From contig DJTE01000032.1 in assembly GCA_002439165.1 (NCBI GenBank), positions 1 to 64,000 of the forward strand: 64,000 bases of DNA. The letters are read 5' to 3'. Positions 44,244 to 54,691 of the stretch are shown one piece after another. Under the pieces are notes generated by a model that ran no database searches, was not told where the DNA came from, and saw only the letters and a program-made list of their open reading frames with translations. How positions within the stretch are numbered: the first letter of the stretch is position 1; each line of letters opens with the position of its first letter. The position numbers and the translations under genes are program-made. This stretch comes from Chryseobacterium indologenes. Its GTDB lineage: Bacteria > Bacteroidota > Bacteroidia > Flavobacteriales > Weeksellaceae.

Positions 44244-44968
44244 ATGCAGGCTTTCATACAACTGTAAATAATTTTTCTAAGTATGCTGAAATTTCCGGAA
44301 CACTCATTTTATGAAAAGGACTGATCATAAAATTCCGGAAATAGAGACAGCTGTTGGAGTACAACTTTTCAGGGGTACTCCAATTTTTATTATAAACTGT
44401 CGGGAAAACTGGAGAACTTTAAAAAAATGCAACGGAATCACCGCCCATGATAGAGACTTCCCCAACTGATTCATCAGCTGAATACCTATCATCCGCCGGC
44501 GGTATGAAAATCCCGGGTTTCAGAAAATATAGAATAAAATCTGAAGCATGCCCACGCGGATAAGAAGCATTACATTCAAAGCAGAGTGAAAATAAAAGTC
44601 AGGATCAGGATATTGTATATCGGGTAGTGTAAAGTATCCTCAAGACCCTGATTTTTCATCAGAAAACAGCTATTTATTTCGTGAAATCTGAAAAGAAAAA
44701 AGTCTTTGATATAAAACTTGACTTGCTTTAAGTGATTGATTATCAATGTTGCTTATTTGTATAATAAAGAAATAATACACGAAATTTTCTGAATTTTTCC
44801 TGCATCGGCCTTGTATACATTTTTATGTAATGATAATATTGCAGCGATGTTAATTGGTTTAATTAAAACATTTAATTTGATTTATTTTTTTTACTAAAAA
44901 TACGAAAAATTCGAATTTTTATTAAGTTGTTTAATTGACCCGTATCCATAAACTAATCAGAAAACATA
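44244..44968. other. long intergenic region
   Basis: It contains the SDR terminator (44354-44388), then about 580 bases with no supported gene. Near its right end lies the perfect 16-bp palindrome AAAAATTCGAATTTTT (44905-44920), about 48 bases before the next gene; this could be an operator or just A+T-rich symmetry. Confidence 0.45.
44354..44388 (+). terminator. terminator of the SDR gene
   Basis: Stem TTGGAGTA (44354-44361) with TACTCCAA (44376-44383), a 14-base loop and a following T-run; 111 bases after the stop at 44243. Confidence 0.8.
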
Positions 44969-45496
44969 ATGAAAAAAACACTACTGATTTTAACCTTGCT
45001 CACAGTCTGTACTGTAAAAGCACAGGTAGCAATAGGGAAAACAGGCGTTACCAATACTTCGGTATCTCTGGAATTTTCCGATACAGAAAACAGGGGATTC
45101 ATTCTTCCGTATGTTGAAAATAAAAGCGGAGTATCCACCGAAGGAACCATAATTTATGACACAACAGATCATAAAGTAAAATATCTGAAAAACGGCGGAC
45201 AATGGGTAAACCTCAGTGAAGATGACAGTACTGCTGCAACGGTGGGAACTGCTGATCTGAGTATTCAGGGAACTGACAAAACAGAAAAGGCAACCGCTAA
45301 AACAGCAATAGGAAACAATTCTTCCACAGATGGAATCCTGGTACTCGAAGCTTCAGATAAAGCCATGATCCTGCCCAAAGTAGCCAGTCCGCATCTGAAT
45401 ATTATCAATCCGGCTCCCGGTATGATGGTATTTGATACCACTAAAAAACAGCTTGCCGTATACAACGGAAAAGTCTGGACATTCTGGAAACCATAA
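44969..45496 (+). CDS. exported hypothetical protein, surface-type
   Basis: This 175-residue protein has the signal peptide 'MKKTLLILTLLTVCTVKAQ'. The mature N terminus 'VAIGKTGVTNTSVSLEFSDT' is of the VGI/VAIG flavobacterial type. Two similar halves each contain a 'GTIIYDTTDHKVKYLKNGGQ' or 'PGMMVFDTTKKQLAVYNGKV' strand pair ending in W-x-N/W. The same 'MMV-x-DTT' ending closes the 2366-residue protein downstream, so the two probably share a domain and a surface. Confidence 0.7.
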   Translation: MKKTLLILTLLTVCTVKAQVAIGKTGVTNTSVSLEFSDTENRGFILPYVENKSGVSTEGTIIYDTTDHKVKYLKNGGQWVNLSEDDSTAATVGTADLSIQGTDKTEKATAKTAIGNNSSTDGILVLEASDKAMILPKVASPHLNIINPAPGMMVFDTTKKQLAVYNGKVWTFWKP

Positions 45497-45709
45497 ATCA
45501 AATGAACAGATTCCGGAAATTTTAATCTGTCTGATCAGGTTCTGAGGGAAAATCTATTGACCTTTTACAATCTTGTAAAGTAATTAACCGTGGTCAGGTA
45601 GGTATTAAAACCGGTTTATTTAATGGTTATCGATATTACAGGCAAATCCCCGGATATACAATCTAAAAACACATATCACCGGAAAAACCGGTTAAAAATT
45701 TATTGACTA

Positions 45710-48700
45710 ATGAAAAAACAGACTATCCTTTTTTTCATATTGCTCATTTGGGGCAATATGATGGTTAGGGCACAAAACTGCAACGTGAATGCAGGTGCTA
45801 ATGTCACTATATGTGGCACGTCTACCAATCTCTCGGGAAGTCCGGGAGGCAGTACATCGGGAAATCCCGTATGGACGCTTGTTTCCAAACCGGCTGGCGC
45901 ACCGGATCCGGTGATCGCAAATCCTGCAGCATACAATACCGGGGTCACAGGGATGACTTTCCCGGGTAATTATGTTTTCCAGATTGCACAGAACTGTACA
46001 GTCGGCACAACAACTTCCCAGGTAACAGTTACTGCGCCGGGGAGTGTTTCCTCTTTCACGGCAGGTCCCGATATTACCAATGTATCTGCCGTAACAGGAA
46101 CGGTTACCCTAAACGGTATTGTTCCTGCAGGATACACAGCACAATGGAGATATTATCATCTCTTCTCAAAAGAAAGATATAATGAAGAAGTTACAGATAA
46201 TGCTACAATGACCAATAGCAGTACAGCATCTCCAACGCTTACCTTAATAAAGAAAGCAAATCATGACACAGATCCTGCTTACCGCGTTATTCTGCGTATC
46301 ACATCGGTTAATAATCCCAGTTGTTGGTATGAGGACGATGCTATTGTAAGATTTATTCCCAATCCACAAATTAATGTAGCTTCAATTTCTTTTTGTGGAA
46401 GCAATAATCTGCGTTATGCAAACTTATCAAACTCTCCGGTATTTGACACAACAAAACCCGGTTCTTCCGGGAATGCTTCGTTTGGAACGACGGTTACACT
46501 GAACGTTATCAGCCAGCCGGCCGGTGGAAATATGTCTTATCAATCAATAGATAATCGGGATATTAATTTTAATGGCATTACTGTTCCCGGTGTATATACT
46601 TATACGGTTACGGTAACTAATGCGGGCGGTACTTATACCACTCCTCAGATTACATTCAATTATTTGGGTCAGACCCCCAAAGAAGTTAGTTTTTTAGATC
46701 CTGCTCATCCTGACCAAATGGAATATAGATTCCAAAGGACTGCCGGAGCAGTATATTGCAATAAAGTAGGAGATACCAATCCTATTACATTTTATTATAA
46801 ACTAAATCCATCAGACTCTCCAGGGCTTGTATCAACTGTGAATAATGGCGGAATAACGCCTCCGGGAGGTGCTCCAGGTCTTTCGGCAAATGGAGCGGGA
46901 ACTATGGACAGAAGCGTGACCGTGACACCTCCTGCAGGAGGATGGCGGGCAGGTACCTATGTCGTTCATGTGGGTCTGGGAACAGGCTGTACTCTTGATC
47001 ATTATTATTATATTCACATTTCGGATGGAAACCGCCCGAATGTTGCCGTAAATAATATGACTGTTTGCTATTCAGGAACAGGAAGTGTTTCTGCTACCGT
47101 TCCTTTACCTGGTGTATATCAGGGGGCAGTCAACAGCAGTTATTTTCAGGATTTTGCAGGAAGGTATGATTTTACAGTGGTTTCAAAACCTGCTGGATCA
47201 GGAACACCTGTATATCAGACGACCAATTTCAGGACTATAACTAATACTTCTACCGTAATCTCCAACCTGGATAAAGAAGGAGAATATGTTTTTAAAATAA
47301 AAGCTGTTCCGGATGCAAATGGTCTGGGGCCTTTTTTAGATAAAGAATATGCCTGTTCAGGAACCTCTTTAGAAGGTACTTTTTCAATATTTGTATCTGC
47401 TCAGGTAGGCTCCAATGCAGGTTCTGCCCAGAATCTTGTCGGTGTATCACAGACTGCCTTCAATGGAAATAATCCGGGAGCAGGATCCACAGGACTATGG
47501 ACTCTGATATCAAAACCGGCCGGTGCTCCGGATCCGGTAATTGTAACACCTTCAGCTTATAATACTAATGTTACGGGGTTCAACACTCCCGGGATATATA
47601 CCTTCCGATGGACAGTTACCACAGGTACCTGTACAAGTACAAGCGATCTGACGGTTAATGTTACGGCTCCTGCTCCCGGAGGGGTAATGGCAGCTGTATG
47701 GTATAAGGCAGATGCAGGTGTATATTCCGATGCAGGAACAACCACAGCGGCTGACAATGCTGCTGTTCAGCAGTGGAATGACCAGATGGGAACAGGCCGT
47801 AACCTTTTACAGGCTACCGCTGCTCAAAAACCTGCTTTCTCCAATCAGACTGTGCTTGCTAATTTTAACCCGACAGTGACCTTTAATTCAGCAGGGCACG
47901 GAACTGGTCAGGGAGGCTTTATGGCCGCAGATCCGGGAAGTGGAAACGAAATTATAGACCGTTCTAAAGGAAGTATCTATATTGCAGGTAAAATGAAGAC
48001 CCTGGGTGCTGCCGGACTGGCTGGCTTTGATCAAACGATGGATTATCCCGGGCTTCATATTTCCAATAATGCCACCACCGATAAACTGCTGTTTTATTCC
48101 GCAGGAAGTGGTTATACAACCTTGTCAACCAATCTGTTTGCTGCCGGAAAACCTTTTGTGGCAGGATCTTCATGGCAGAATGCGGCAGGATCAACTGCAT
48201 CCAATCTGTTGGCTAAAGTGTGGCTGGACGGTAATGAATCTGTCTATAACAATACCCTTAATAACGTAAACACAGCAAATTCAGCCCGTGCTTTCAGAAT
48301 CGGGCGTGACTCCAACTGGGGAAGTCATGACGGACAGATGAACGAGGCTATTGTATTCGCCAATCCTCTTTCCGCTTCAGAAAAGGCACGTGTAGATTCT
48401 TATCTGGCTGTTAAATGGGGAACAACACTTACAGGAGATTATACCAGTTCTGCCAATACTGTTGTGTGGAATGTCTCTCCTGCTTATCAGAATAATATTC
48501 TGGGGATTGCAAGGGATGATCTTTCTGTTTTATATCAGAAGCAGTCACGCAGTGAAAATGCTGATCAGAAACTGATCATCGGAGCAGGAACCTCATTGGC
48601 GAATACCAATATGGCGAATACCAACACCTTGACTGAAGGGCAGTTCCTTCTGGCAGGAGATAACGGACTGAAGCAAAAACTCAGAACACCGCTGGCCTAT

Positions 48701-51700
48701 ACCGGAGGAACAAATGGGGAGATCAATTCACGTTTTGAATCCATCTGGAAAGTTCAGAATACAGGAAATGTAGGGGTTGTTACACTGGCATGGCCGAAAG
48801 GGGTAGAAAACCTGTATTTAGTACAGTCTCCGGATGCCGTTTTTGATGGCGGAGATACTTTTACTCCTATGACTGCGGAAGTAACCGTAAACGGAGTGGT
48901 ATACAATACTGTTAATGTAACACTGGCCAATGGACAATATTTTACTTTTGCAGGCTATCTGCACGCTCCGGGAGGAGTTTCCAATAATCTGTCTTATTGG
49001 TACAGAGCTGATAAAAATGCAGTGAATACAGGAGACGGTACAGACGTTACGGAATGGACAGACCAGGTTTCCGGAGTTACTTCTGCAAAAATATCAACAG
49101 CACCACTTCCTAAATATAAGATGGGAGCCTCTGATTATTTCAATTTTAATCCGGGAGTTAATTTTACGGCGATCCAGCAGATCATCGGAAATATTTCCAA
49201 CCCGACACTGGAAAATGTAAATTATGATATTTTCACCTTTACGAAAGAAGGGATGACAGGAACCCGTTTCTTTAATATAGGTTTCAATAATACTTCATTT
49301 GGTGGTGCCAACTGGGATCAGCCGGGATTCTATGCTGATGGAAGTATCGGTTCCAGAAATAATGCAGGAGGAGGGATCATATATAACCTTAATCCGGGTA
49401 ATGTTGTATTCAATACCGGCATTCCTAATATCATGTATCATACTTTTACCGATACAACCCTGAGTAAAGGACTGAACGGATCTGCCAACGGTGCAACAGT
49501 TACTCATGGAGCCATAGGATTGGTAAACGGCGGACACCTCTTTGGCGCCAACGGCGGAGTGAGTCCTCCCGGAGGGGACGACTGGGGCTTTACCGGGCAT
49601 ATCGGAGAAACCATTATTTATGGAGCCGGTAACCTGACTGCCACTGAGAGAAGAAGAGTAGATTCTTATCTTGCTATTAAGTATGGAATTACTTTGGACA
49701 GGGTGAATACAGATCATTACCTGGCTTCTGATGCAGGAATTGTATGGAATGGAACAAACAATACCGGATACAACAGCAATATCTTTGGTATTGCCAATGA
49801 TAAACCGTCTGCACTTACCCAGAAACAGTCTAAAAGTGTAAATACTGGACAGAAACTGATTATTGGAGCAGGAAATTCTCTGGCAGAAACCAATGATGCC
49901 AACCCTAATACCTTATCAGCCGGACAATTCTTAATAGTAGGTGATAATAACCTGAAACAGGGACTTAGCATACCATTATCTTACACGGCAGGCTCCAACG
50001 GAGCAATCAACTACCGTTTTGAATCTGTATGGAAAGTGCAGAATACCAACAATGTAGGAACAGTAACGGTAGCATGGCCAAAAAGTGTGAAAAACCTCTA
50101 TCTGGTACAGTCATCTGATACCGCATTTGACGGAACAGATACCTTTACCCCAATGACTAATGAGGTAACTGTAAATGGTGTGGTATACAATACTGCCAGT
50201 GTAACATTAGGAAACGGACAGTTCTTCACCTTTGCAGGTTTCGGAAATGCTCCGGGAGGAGTTGCCAAGAGCTTGTCTTACTGGTACAGAGCGGATAAAA
50301 ACGCTGCCAATACAGGTGCCGGAACAGATGTAACCGGATGGACAGATCTTTGGAACGGAACCACAGTGGCACAGATGGGAACCAATGCAGTACCAAAATA
50401 TGTATCGGGAGCCGCTAATTATTTTAACTTCAACCCGGGAGTTAATTTTACCGCAGGAACGCAGACTCTTGGTAACATCAATGTAAGAACATTCTCTGAG
50501 GATTCTTATGATGTATTTACCTTTACCAAAGAAGGATTGGCCAGCGGAGGATTAGCTCATCCAAGTATCTTCAGATCTTTGGTAGATAACGCGTTGCTTA
50601 CCGGAGATATCCGCAGATGGGATGGTCTGGGAATTGTAATGGATAACAGAATAGAAAGGCTCTCCAGCACAGGTGGAAATACCGATTATTACGGAACCCC
50701 TGCAGGAGCATTTTCTACAACAATCCCTAGCATCATGTACCATACGTTTACGGCGCTTACAACGACTAAGGCGCTTAACGGAGGGGCCAACTTCGCTACC
50801 ACCAATCATGCAGGAACAGGAGTCCGGAATCTGAACGGAGGACATTTATTCGGGGATTCCCAGTTTGGAGGTAACGGAAGTGATAACCGGGGATTCATAG
50901 GTAATTTAGGAGAGACCATTATCTATGGTTCAGGTAACCTTACCGCAACAGAACGCAGAAGAGTAGATTCTTATCTTGCCATTAAGTATGGTATTACACT
51001 GGGACAGGTGAATACAGACCATTACCTTTCTGCGGACGGAAGCATTGTATGGAATGGAGCAGCTAATACTGCTTACAACAATAATATTTTCGGAGTATCC
51101 CGTGACGATATAGAAGTATTTGAACAGAAAGTATCGAAGAGCGTCAATGCCGGAACGATCCTTACCATTGCTACCACCAATGATTTTGTAAAACCGAATC
51201 TTGATGCATCACGTACCGGATTTACCAATGATAAAACTTATTTCCTTCTGGGAGATAATGCCAATGTAGCAACAGCACCTTCAGACATTACGGTAGGTAG
51301 CCGTACTTTCAAAAGGATACAGAGAGCATGGCTTGTGCAGGAGAAAAAGCCTGATGCGGGAGACTTATTCTTTGAAGCAGATCTTACGGCTTATAACAGC
51401 AGCACATTTAATACCACATCTGGGTTGGTGGCTATGCTGGTGGCAGATGATGCGGCTTTTACAACGAATGTAAATGTGGTTAACCCTATCCTTAATACAG
51501 CAGGAAAATGGGTGTATCAGCAGAATATAGCAGATAACAGGTTCATTACATTTGCAGCAAATCCTTGCTATGGCCCTGATACAGATGGAGACGGTATTGC
51601 AGATATGTGTGACCTGGATAATGACAATGACGGTATCCTGAATACCAATGAAGGTTATATCTGTGATAAAGCTTCAATCCCGACTTCTGTATTAACCACA

Positions 51701-52810
51701 GACCATGTGATGAACTATAATTTTGTTGATTATAACGGAATTAAAGGTTTTAATTTCAAATTAACATCAACAGCAGCCACGCAACGCTGGCCTTCTCCCG
51801 CTGCTCAGTTCAACATGAGTGGTATAGACCCGAGAGTCAATAATAATAAAGTGACTTATGAGTTCGATCTGCCGGTAGATAATTTAAGGTTCTGGGTTGC
51901 AGACCTGGATGCCCTGGAGAAAGTAAACGTTAACATTTACGACCAAAACGGTAACAGAATCAGCGATCTTCTTGCATACACCACAGTAAAGGCAGAAGCA
52001 GCAGCAGGTAGTACAACGTTTACAACAGATGCCACCTATGGTGTTAAAATATCTACAACGCGTAATTCAGGAGCCAACGGAAATCAGAATTATGTGGAGA
52101 TTTATACACCAGGTATACAGGTAAGTAAGGTAGAGGCTACTTTTGTAGGAACAAATGGCAATACTCCGGAATATCATATTGGCAATATGTGTGCTAAAAG
52201 AGATTTAGATGGTGACAGAATTCCGGATTATCTCGACTTGGATTCTGACGGAGATGGCTGCCCTGATGCCATAGAAGGTGCAGGTGGCTTTACAGCAGCT
52301 AATCTTGCTAACTCTTCAATGCCCGGTGGTAATACAGGAAGCAGCTACACCGGAACTGCAGGTCCTGTGATCCAGAACCTGGGTAATACGGTAGACGTTA
52401 ACGGAATTCCAACGATTGCCAATACAGGGCAGGCTGTGGGAAGTTCCCAGAATCCTCTGATCTCAGCATGTATTCCTCCATTCTGCTTTAAACCGGGTAT
52501 CATAGCCGGAACAGCACTGGATACCAAAATGGGAATCACGGCACTTGGCAGAGCCGGAGTCAATGCAGACAACTGGCCGATGGCAAGAAAAGGAGGCTGG
52601 ATAGCACTGGAAGCAAAAACCAAAGGTTTTGTACCCAACAGAGTAGCGTTTGATGCATCAGGAAATCCTGTGGGGATTCCGGCCGCTAACTTTGTAGAAG
52701 GGATGATGGTGTACGATACAACAAACAAATGTATGAAGATGTACACCCTGAAAGAGGGCGAGGCTTCTATGAAGTGGCATTGTATCTCTACACAGACCTG
52801 CCCGGACTAG
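45710..52810 (+). CDS. giant exported repeat protein (LamG-like modules, calcium-type repeats)
   Basis: This 2366-residue protein has a signal peptide (1-21, 'LLIWGNMMVRAQ'). Domain order by eye: Ig/PKD-like repeats with 'WTLVSKPAGAPDPVI' (about 60) and 'WTLISKPAGAPDPVI' (about 600). Three LamG-like modules begin near 'AAVWYKADAGVYS' (about 660), 'LSYWYRADKNAVNTG' (about 1091) and 'LSYWYRADKNAANTG' (about 1521). Each is followed by 'DSYLA-x-KYGITL' and 'NTDHYL' text (about 896, 1318, 1753). Calcium-binding DxDGDG repeats follow at about 1956 and 2164. The end 'GMMVYDTTNKCMKMYTLKEG' matches the small exported protein upstream. Modules two and three are about 1.29 kb direct repeats. No T9SS sorting domain is visible. 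It is probably an adhesin or surface coat protein. Confidence 0.8.
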   Translation: MKKQTILFFILLIWGNMMVRAQNCNVNAGANVTICGTSTNLSGSPGGSTSGNPVWTLVSKPAGAPDPVIANPAAYNTGVTGMTFPGNYVFQIAQNCTVGTTTSQVTVTAPGSVSSFTAGPDITNVSAVTGTVTLNGIVPAGYTAQWRYYHLFSKERYNEEVTDNATMTNSSTASPTLTLIKKANHDTDPAYRVILRITSVNNPSCWYEDDAIVRFIPNPQINVASISFCGSNNLRYANLSNSPVFDTTKPGSSGNASFGTTVTLNVISQPAGGNMSYQSIDNRDINFNGITVPGVYTYTVTVTNAGGTYTTPQITFNYLGQTPKEVSFLDPAHPDQMEYRFQRTAGAVYCNKVGDTNPITFYYKLNPSDSPGLVSTVNNGGITPPGGAPGLSANGAGTMDRSVTVTPPAGGWRAGTYVVHVGLGTGCTLDHYYYIHISDGNRPNVAVNNMTVCYSGTGSVSATVPLPGVYQGAVNSSYFQDFAGRYDFTVVSKPAGSGTPVYQTTNFRTITNTSTVISNLDKEGEYVFKIKAVPDANGLGPFLDKEYACSGTSLEGTFSIFVSAQVGSNAGSAQNLVGVSQTAFNGNNPGAGSTGLWTLISKPAGAPDPVIVTPSAYNTNVTGFNTPGIYTFRWTVTTGTCTSTSDLTVNVTAPAPGGVMAAVWYKADAGVYSDAGTTTAADNAAVQQWNDQMGTGRNLLQATAAQKPAFSNQTVLANFNPTVTFNSAGHGTGQGGFMAADPGSGNEIIDRSKGSIYIAGKMKTLGAAGLAGFDQTMDYPGLHISNNATTDKLLFYSAGSGYTTLSTNLFAAGKPFVAGSSWQNAAGSTASNLLAKVWLDGNESVYNNTLNNVNTANSARAFRIGRDSNWGSHDGQMNEAIVFANPLSASEKARVDSYLAVKWGTTLTGDYTSSANTVVWNVSPAYQNNILGIARDDLSVLYQKQSRSENADQKLIIGAGTSLANTNMANTNTLTEGQFLLAGDNGLKQKLRTPLAYTGGTNGEINSRFESIWKVQNTGNVGVVTLAWPKGVENLYLVQSPDAVFDGGDTFTPMTAEVTVNGVVYNTVNVTLANGQYFTFAGYLHAPGGVSNNLSYWYRADKNAVNTGDGTDVTEWTDQVSGVTSAKISTAPLPKYKMGASDYFNFNPGVNFTAIQQIIGNISNPTLENVNYDIFTFTKEGMTGTRFFNIGFNNTSFGGANWDQPGFYADGSIGSRNNAGGGIIYNLNPGNVVFNTGIPNIMYHTFTDTTLSKGLNGSANGATVTHGAIGLVNGGHLFGANGGVSPPGGDDWGFTGHIGETIIYGAGNLTATERRRVDSYLAIKYGITLDRVNTDHYLASDAGIVWNGTNNTGYNSNIFGIANDKPSALTQKQSKSVNTGQKLIIGAGNSLAETNDANPNTLSAGQFLIVGDNNLKQGLSIPLSYTAGSNGAINYRFESVWKVQNTNNVGTVTVAWPKSVKNLYLVQSSDTAFDGTDTFTPMTNEVTVNGVVYNTASVTLGNGQFFTFAGFGNAPGGVAKSLSYWYRADKNAANTGAGTDVTGWTDLWNGTTVAQMGTNAVPKYVSGAANYFNFNPGVNFTAGTQTLGNINVRTFSEDSYDVFTFTKEGLASGGLAHPSIFRSLVDNALLTGDIRRWDGLGIVMDNRIERLSSTGGNTDYYGTPAGAFSTTIPSIMYHTFTALTTTKALNGGANFATTNHAGTGVRNLNGGHLFGDSQFGGNGSDNRGFIGNLGETIIYGSGNLTATERRRVDSYLAIKYGITLGQVNTDHYLSADGSIVWNGAANTAYNNNIFGVSRDDIEVFEQKVSKSVNAGTILTIATTNDFVKPNLDASRTGFTNDKTYFLLGDNANVATAPSDITVGSRTFKRIQRAWLVQEKKPDAGDLFFEADLTAYNSSTFNTTSGLVAMLVADDAAFTTNVNVVNPILNTAGKWVYQQNIADNRFITFAANPCYGPDTDGDGIADMCDLDNDNDGILNTNEGYICDKASIPTSVLTTDHVMNYNFVDYNGIKGFNFKLTSTAATQRWPSPAAQFNMSGIDPRVNNNKVTYEFDLPVDNLRFWVADLDALEKVNVNIYDQNGNRISDLLAYTTVKAEAAAGSTTFTTDATYGVKISTTRNSGANGNQNYVEIYTPGIQVSKVEATFVGTNGNTPEYHIGNMCAKRDLDGDRIPDYLDLDSDGDGCPDAIEGAGGFTAANLANSSMPGGNTGSSYTGTAGPVIQNLGNTVDVNGIPTIANTGQAVGSSQNPLISACIPPFCFKPGIIAGTALDTKMGITALGRAGVNADNWPMARKGGWIALEAKTKGFVPNRVAFDASGNPVGIPAANFVEGMMVYDTTNKCMKMYTLKEGEASMKWHCISTQTCPD

Positions 52811-52852
52811 ACTGAACAATACAGAAACTTTCCACGGAAAGTATTAAAAACC

Positions 52853-52890
52853 AACAGCCTTGTTGAGGTTTCCTGACAGGGCTGTTTCTT
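52853..52890 (+). terminator. terminator of the giant gene
   Basis: An 11-bp stem with one mismatch, AACAGCCTTGT (52853-52863) and ACAGGGCTGTT (52876-52886), followed by TTCTT, begins 43 bases after the stop. Confidence 0.7.
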
Positions 52891-52905
52891 AAATAACCGA
52901 ACAGC

Positions 52906-53331
52906 ATGATTTCAAATTTCAGAAATATTCATATTGGAAAACTGATCCGATTACGGGTGACAGAAAACAGAACTGATATATCCCGTATCTGCAGCTTTAT
53001 GAACTGCACAGAGAAAGAGATCAATGAAATGTATCTTCAGGAGGACCTTCCCACCAATGTTCTCATGAGATGGTGCAAACTGCTTGAGTATGATTTTTTC
53101 AGGATTTATTCCCAGCATCTGATATTGTATGCTCCGCCTTCAGCCCTGACAAGCGGAACAGACGTTTCGAAGCTGCCGAAATTCAGAAAGAATATCTATA
53201 CCCAGGAGATCATCACTTTTATCCTTGAACTGATAAAGACCGGGGAAAAAAACAAACGACAGATTATTGATGAATACGGAATACCTAACAGCACTTTAAA
53301 TAAATGGATCAATAAATACAGCGCATTGTAA
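52906..53331 (+). CDS. small transposase-like helix-turn-helix protein
   Basis: This 141-residue cytoplasmic protein has two parts. The N terminus (about 1-75) reads as a possible HTH with 'IGKLIRLRVTENRTDISRIC'. The C terminus (about 95-141) matches the transposase HTH type: 'YTQEIITFILELIKTGEKNK', 'QIIDEYGIPNSTLNKWINKY'. There is no catalytic DDE domain. It follows the giant gene and its terminator, and a second protein of the same kind follows 76 bases later. It may be a domesticated regulator. Confidence 0.65.
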   Translation: MISNFRNIHIGKLIRLRVTENRTDISRICSFMNCTEKEINEMYLQEDLPTNVLMRWCKLLEYDFFRIYSQHLILYAPPSALTSGTDVSKLPKFRKNIYTQEIITFILELIKTGEKNKRQIIDEYGIPNSTLNKWINKYSAL

Positions 53332-53407
53332 AAGTAAGACCAAAAAATAACTGTGAGGCAGGAATACATTGATTGAAAAAATTGAATTTAACAAAATATA
53401 TACTAAG

Positions 53408-53734
53408 ATGGAAAAATGTAGCCAACCCAATTACCAGCGGATTTATTCTGATATTATTACCCGGAATTTTCCTCATAAAAAACAGGAATGTGAAAAACTG
53501 CTGGGAAAAAAAGAACTGTCGGTAATTGATATTTTAGAACTTAATAAAAGAATTTTCGGTACAAAGGATAAAGAAACAGGAAAGCAGAACCAGAAACACC
53601 GTTCTTACAGTAAATCTGATATTTTGCGGATCCTGGATTATCAGAAAACCCATAAAATGAACAATTCGCAGGTAGCCAGGCATTTTGGATTAAGCAGAAA
53701 CTCGATGACCAAATGGAAAAAAGTATTTCTGTAA
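53408..53734 (+). CDS. second small transposase-like helix-turn-helix protein
   Basis: A protein of about 108 residues from the ATG at 53408 (a TTG at 53369 would add 13 residues). It is basic, and the C-terminal part 'YSKSDILRILDYQKTHKMNN' then 'SQVARHFGLSRNSMTKWKKV' is a transposase-type HTH with the NSMTKWKK signature. It resembles the preceding gene's end. There is no catalytic domain. A terminator follows at 53793-53829. Confidence 0.65.
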   Translation: MEKCSQPNYQRIYSDIITRNFPHKKQECEKLLGKKELSVIDILELNKRIFGTKDKETGKQNQKHRSYSKSDILRILDYQKTHKMNNSQVARHFGLSRNSMTKWKKVFL

Positions 53735-53792
53735 TCAATAGAATTTTTTGTTTATAATTTTTAATATGAGACCTTAATCAACACATCTGATC

Positions 53793-53829
53793 ACACCGGT
53801 AAATTTAGTTTTGCCGGTGTTTTTTTTTA
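53793..53829 (+). terminator. terminator after the HTH pair
   Basis: Stem ACACCGG (53793-53799) with CCGGTGT (53814-53820), extended imperfectly by TAAA/TTTTG, and a run of nine or so T. Confidence 0.85.
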
Positions 53830-53876
53830 TATTAGCAAAAATAGTTTGAGTCCCATAAAAAGAAAAGATCAATCTC

Positions 53877-54494
53877 ATGGATACCGGAAAACTCAATATG
53901 CTCAGAAACAGCATATCAATTCCCCTGGGCAGGGCCATTCAGCTTTTAAAAAAGAATAACGGAGATGTCCGGGCCAGCGAGATGGAATTTCATCGTGATA
54001 ATATCAGTGAGATCTGTATAGCGGCTGCCTGTAACCAGGAAACTGCTGAAAAATATTATCATGAATGCAGATATGATCTGGCAAAAGCCACGGAAAAGAT
54101 CAATGCACTTCCGGTAATTATTACAACAGGAGAGCATCCTTCACCACGGAATGAAATAGGATTCATCCTGTGGCCGATAACAGCCTCTGGGGAATATTAT
54201 AAAACAACAAAACGGAATGATGCTTTTATTCCCACGGCAGACTTCGGTTACATTATCCATGCATTTAAAGCGGCCTTTCCTGTACAGTATCCTGAAATTA
54301 ATTATTCCGATGACAGTTTTGATGACTGCGGACATAATTACTTTGACAATGCTGCATGCAGAAAGATCATGGAAAGAATCCGTCATCCGGAAACAGAAGA
54401 TCCGGATGTGAAAAAGTTTAAAAATGAACTGATCAGCTGGCTGGATGACAAACTGCAGTATGCTGATTATATGGTGGTATACGGAAATCTTTAG
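53877..54494 (+). CDS. hypothetical protein with UBA-like N-terminal helices
   Basis: This 205-residue soluble protein has an N-terminal part (about 15-80) that reads like two short helical modules, 'LGRAIQLLKKNNGDVRASE' and 'AEKYYHECRYDLAKATEKI', similar in rhythm to UBA/EF-Ts type domains (inference). The rest contains 'GFILWPITASGEYYKTTKRN' and 'ADFGYIIHAFKAAFPVQYPE', and is acidic. No family was recognised. It stands alone. Confidence 0.5.
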   Translation: MDTGKLNMLRNSISIPLGRAIQLLKKNNGDVRASEMEFHRDNISEICIAAACNQETAEKYYHECRYDLAKATEKINALPVIITTGEHPSPRNEIGFILWPITASGEYYKTTKRNDAFIPTADFGYIIHAFKAAFPVQYPEINYSDDSFDDCGHNYFDNAACRKIMERIRHPETEDPDVKKFKNELISWLDDKLQYADYMVVYGNL

Positions 54495-54630
54495 ATAACA
54501 TGGCAACCGCGCCCGTTTCATTCAGGTAAAAATAAATAACAGCAGGAATCTCAGTACATTCGTGGCAATGAGTTCTGCGTTTTTCACGATTCTGATAAAG
54601 TCTTTTCAGCTGAAGTGGGCCAATTTTAAA

Positions 54631-54638
54631 TATATTTG
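54631..54638 (+). promoter_or_regulatory. probable -7 element of the hydrolase gene
   Basis: TATATTTG matches TAnnTTTG. A weak CTG -33 element lies 18 bases upstream (54610-54612). The start codon at 54692 is 54 bases downstream. Confidence 0.4.
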
Positions 54639-54691
54639 TGCGCTAAATCCGGAAATGCAGACCGGGTGAAAACAATTTTTAGTCCAACTAT

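Noticed and set aside
44905..44920. AAAAATTCGAATTTTT palindrome as a terminator
   Set aside because: No G/C-rich stem and not after a gene; at best an operator for the small exported gene.
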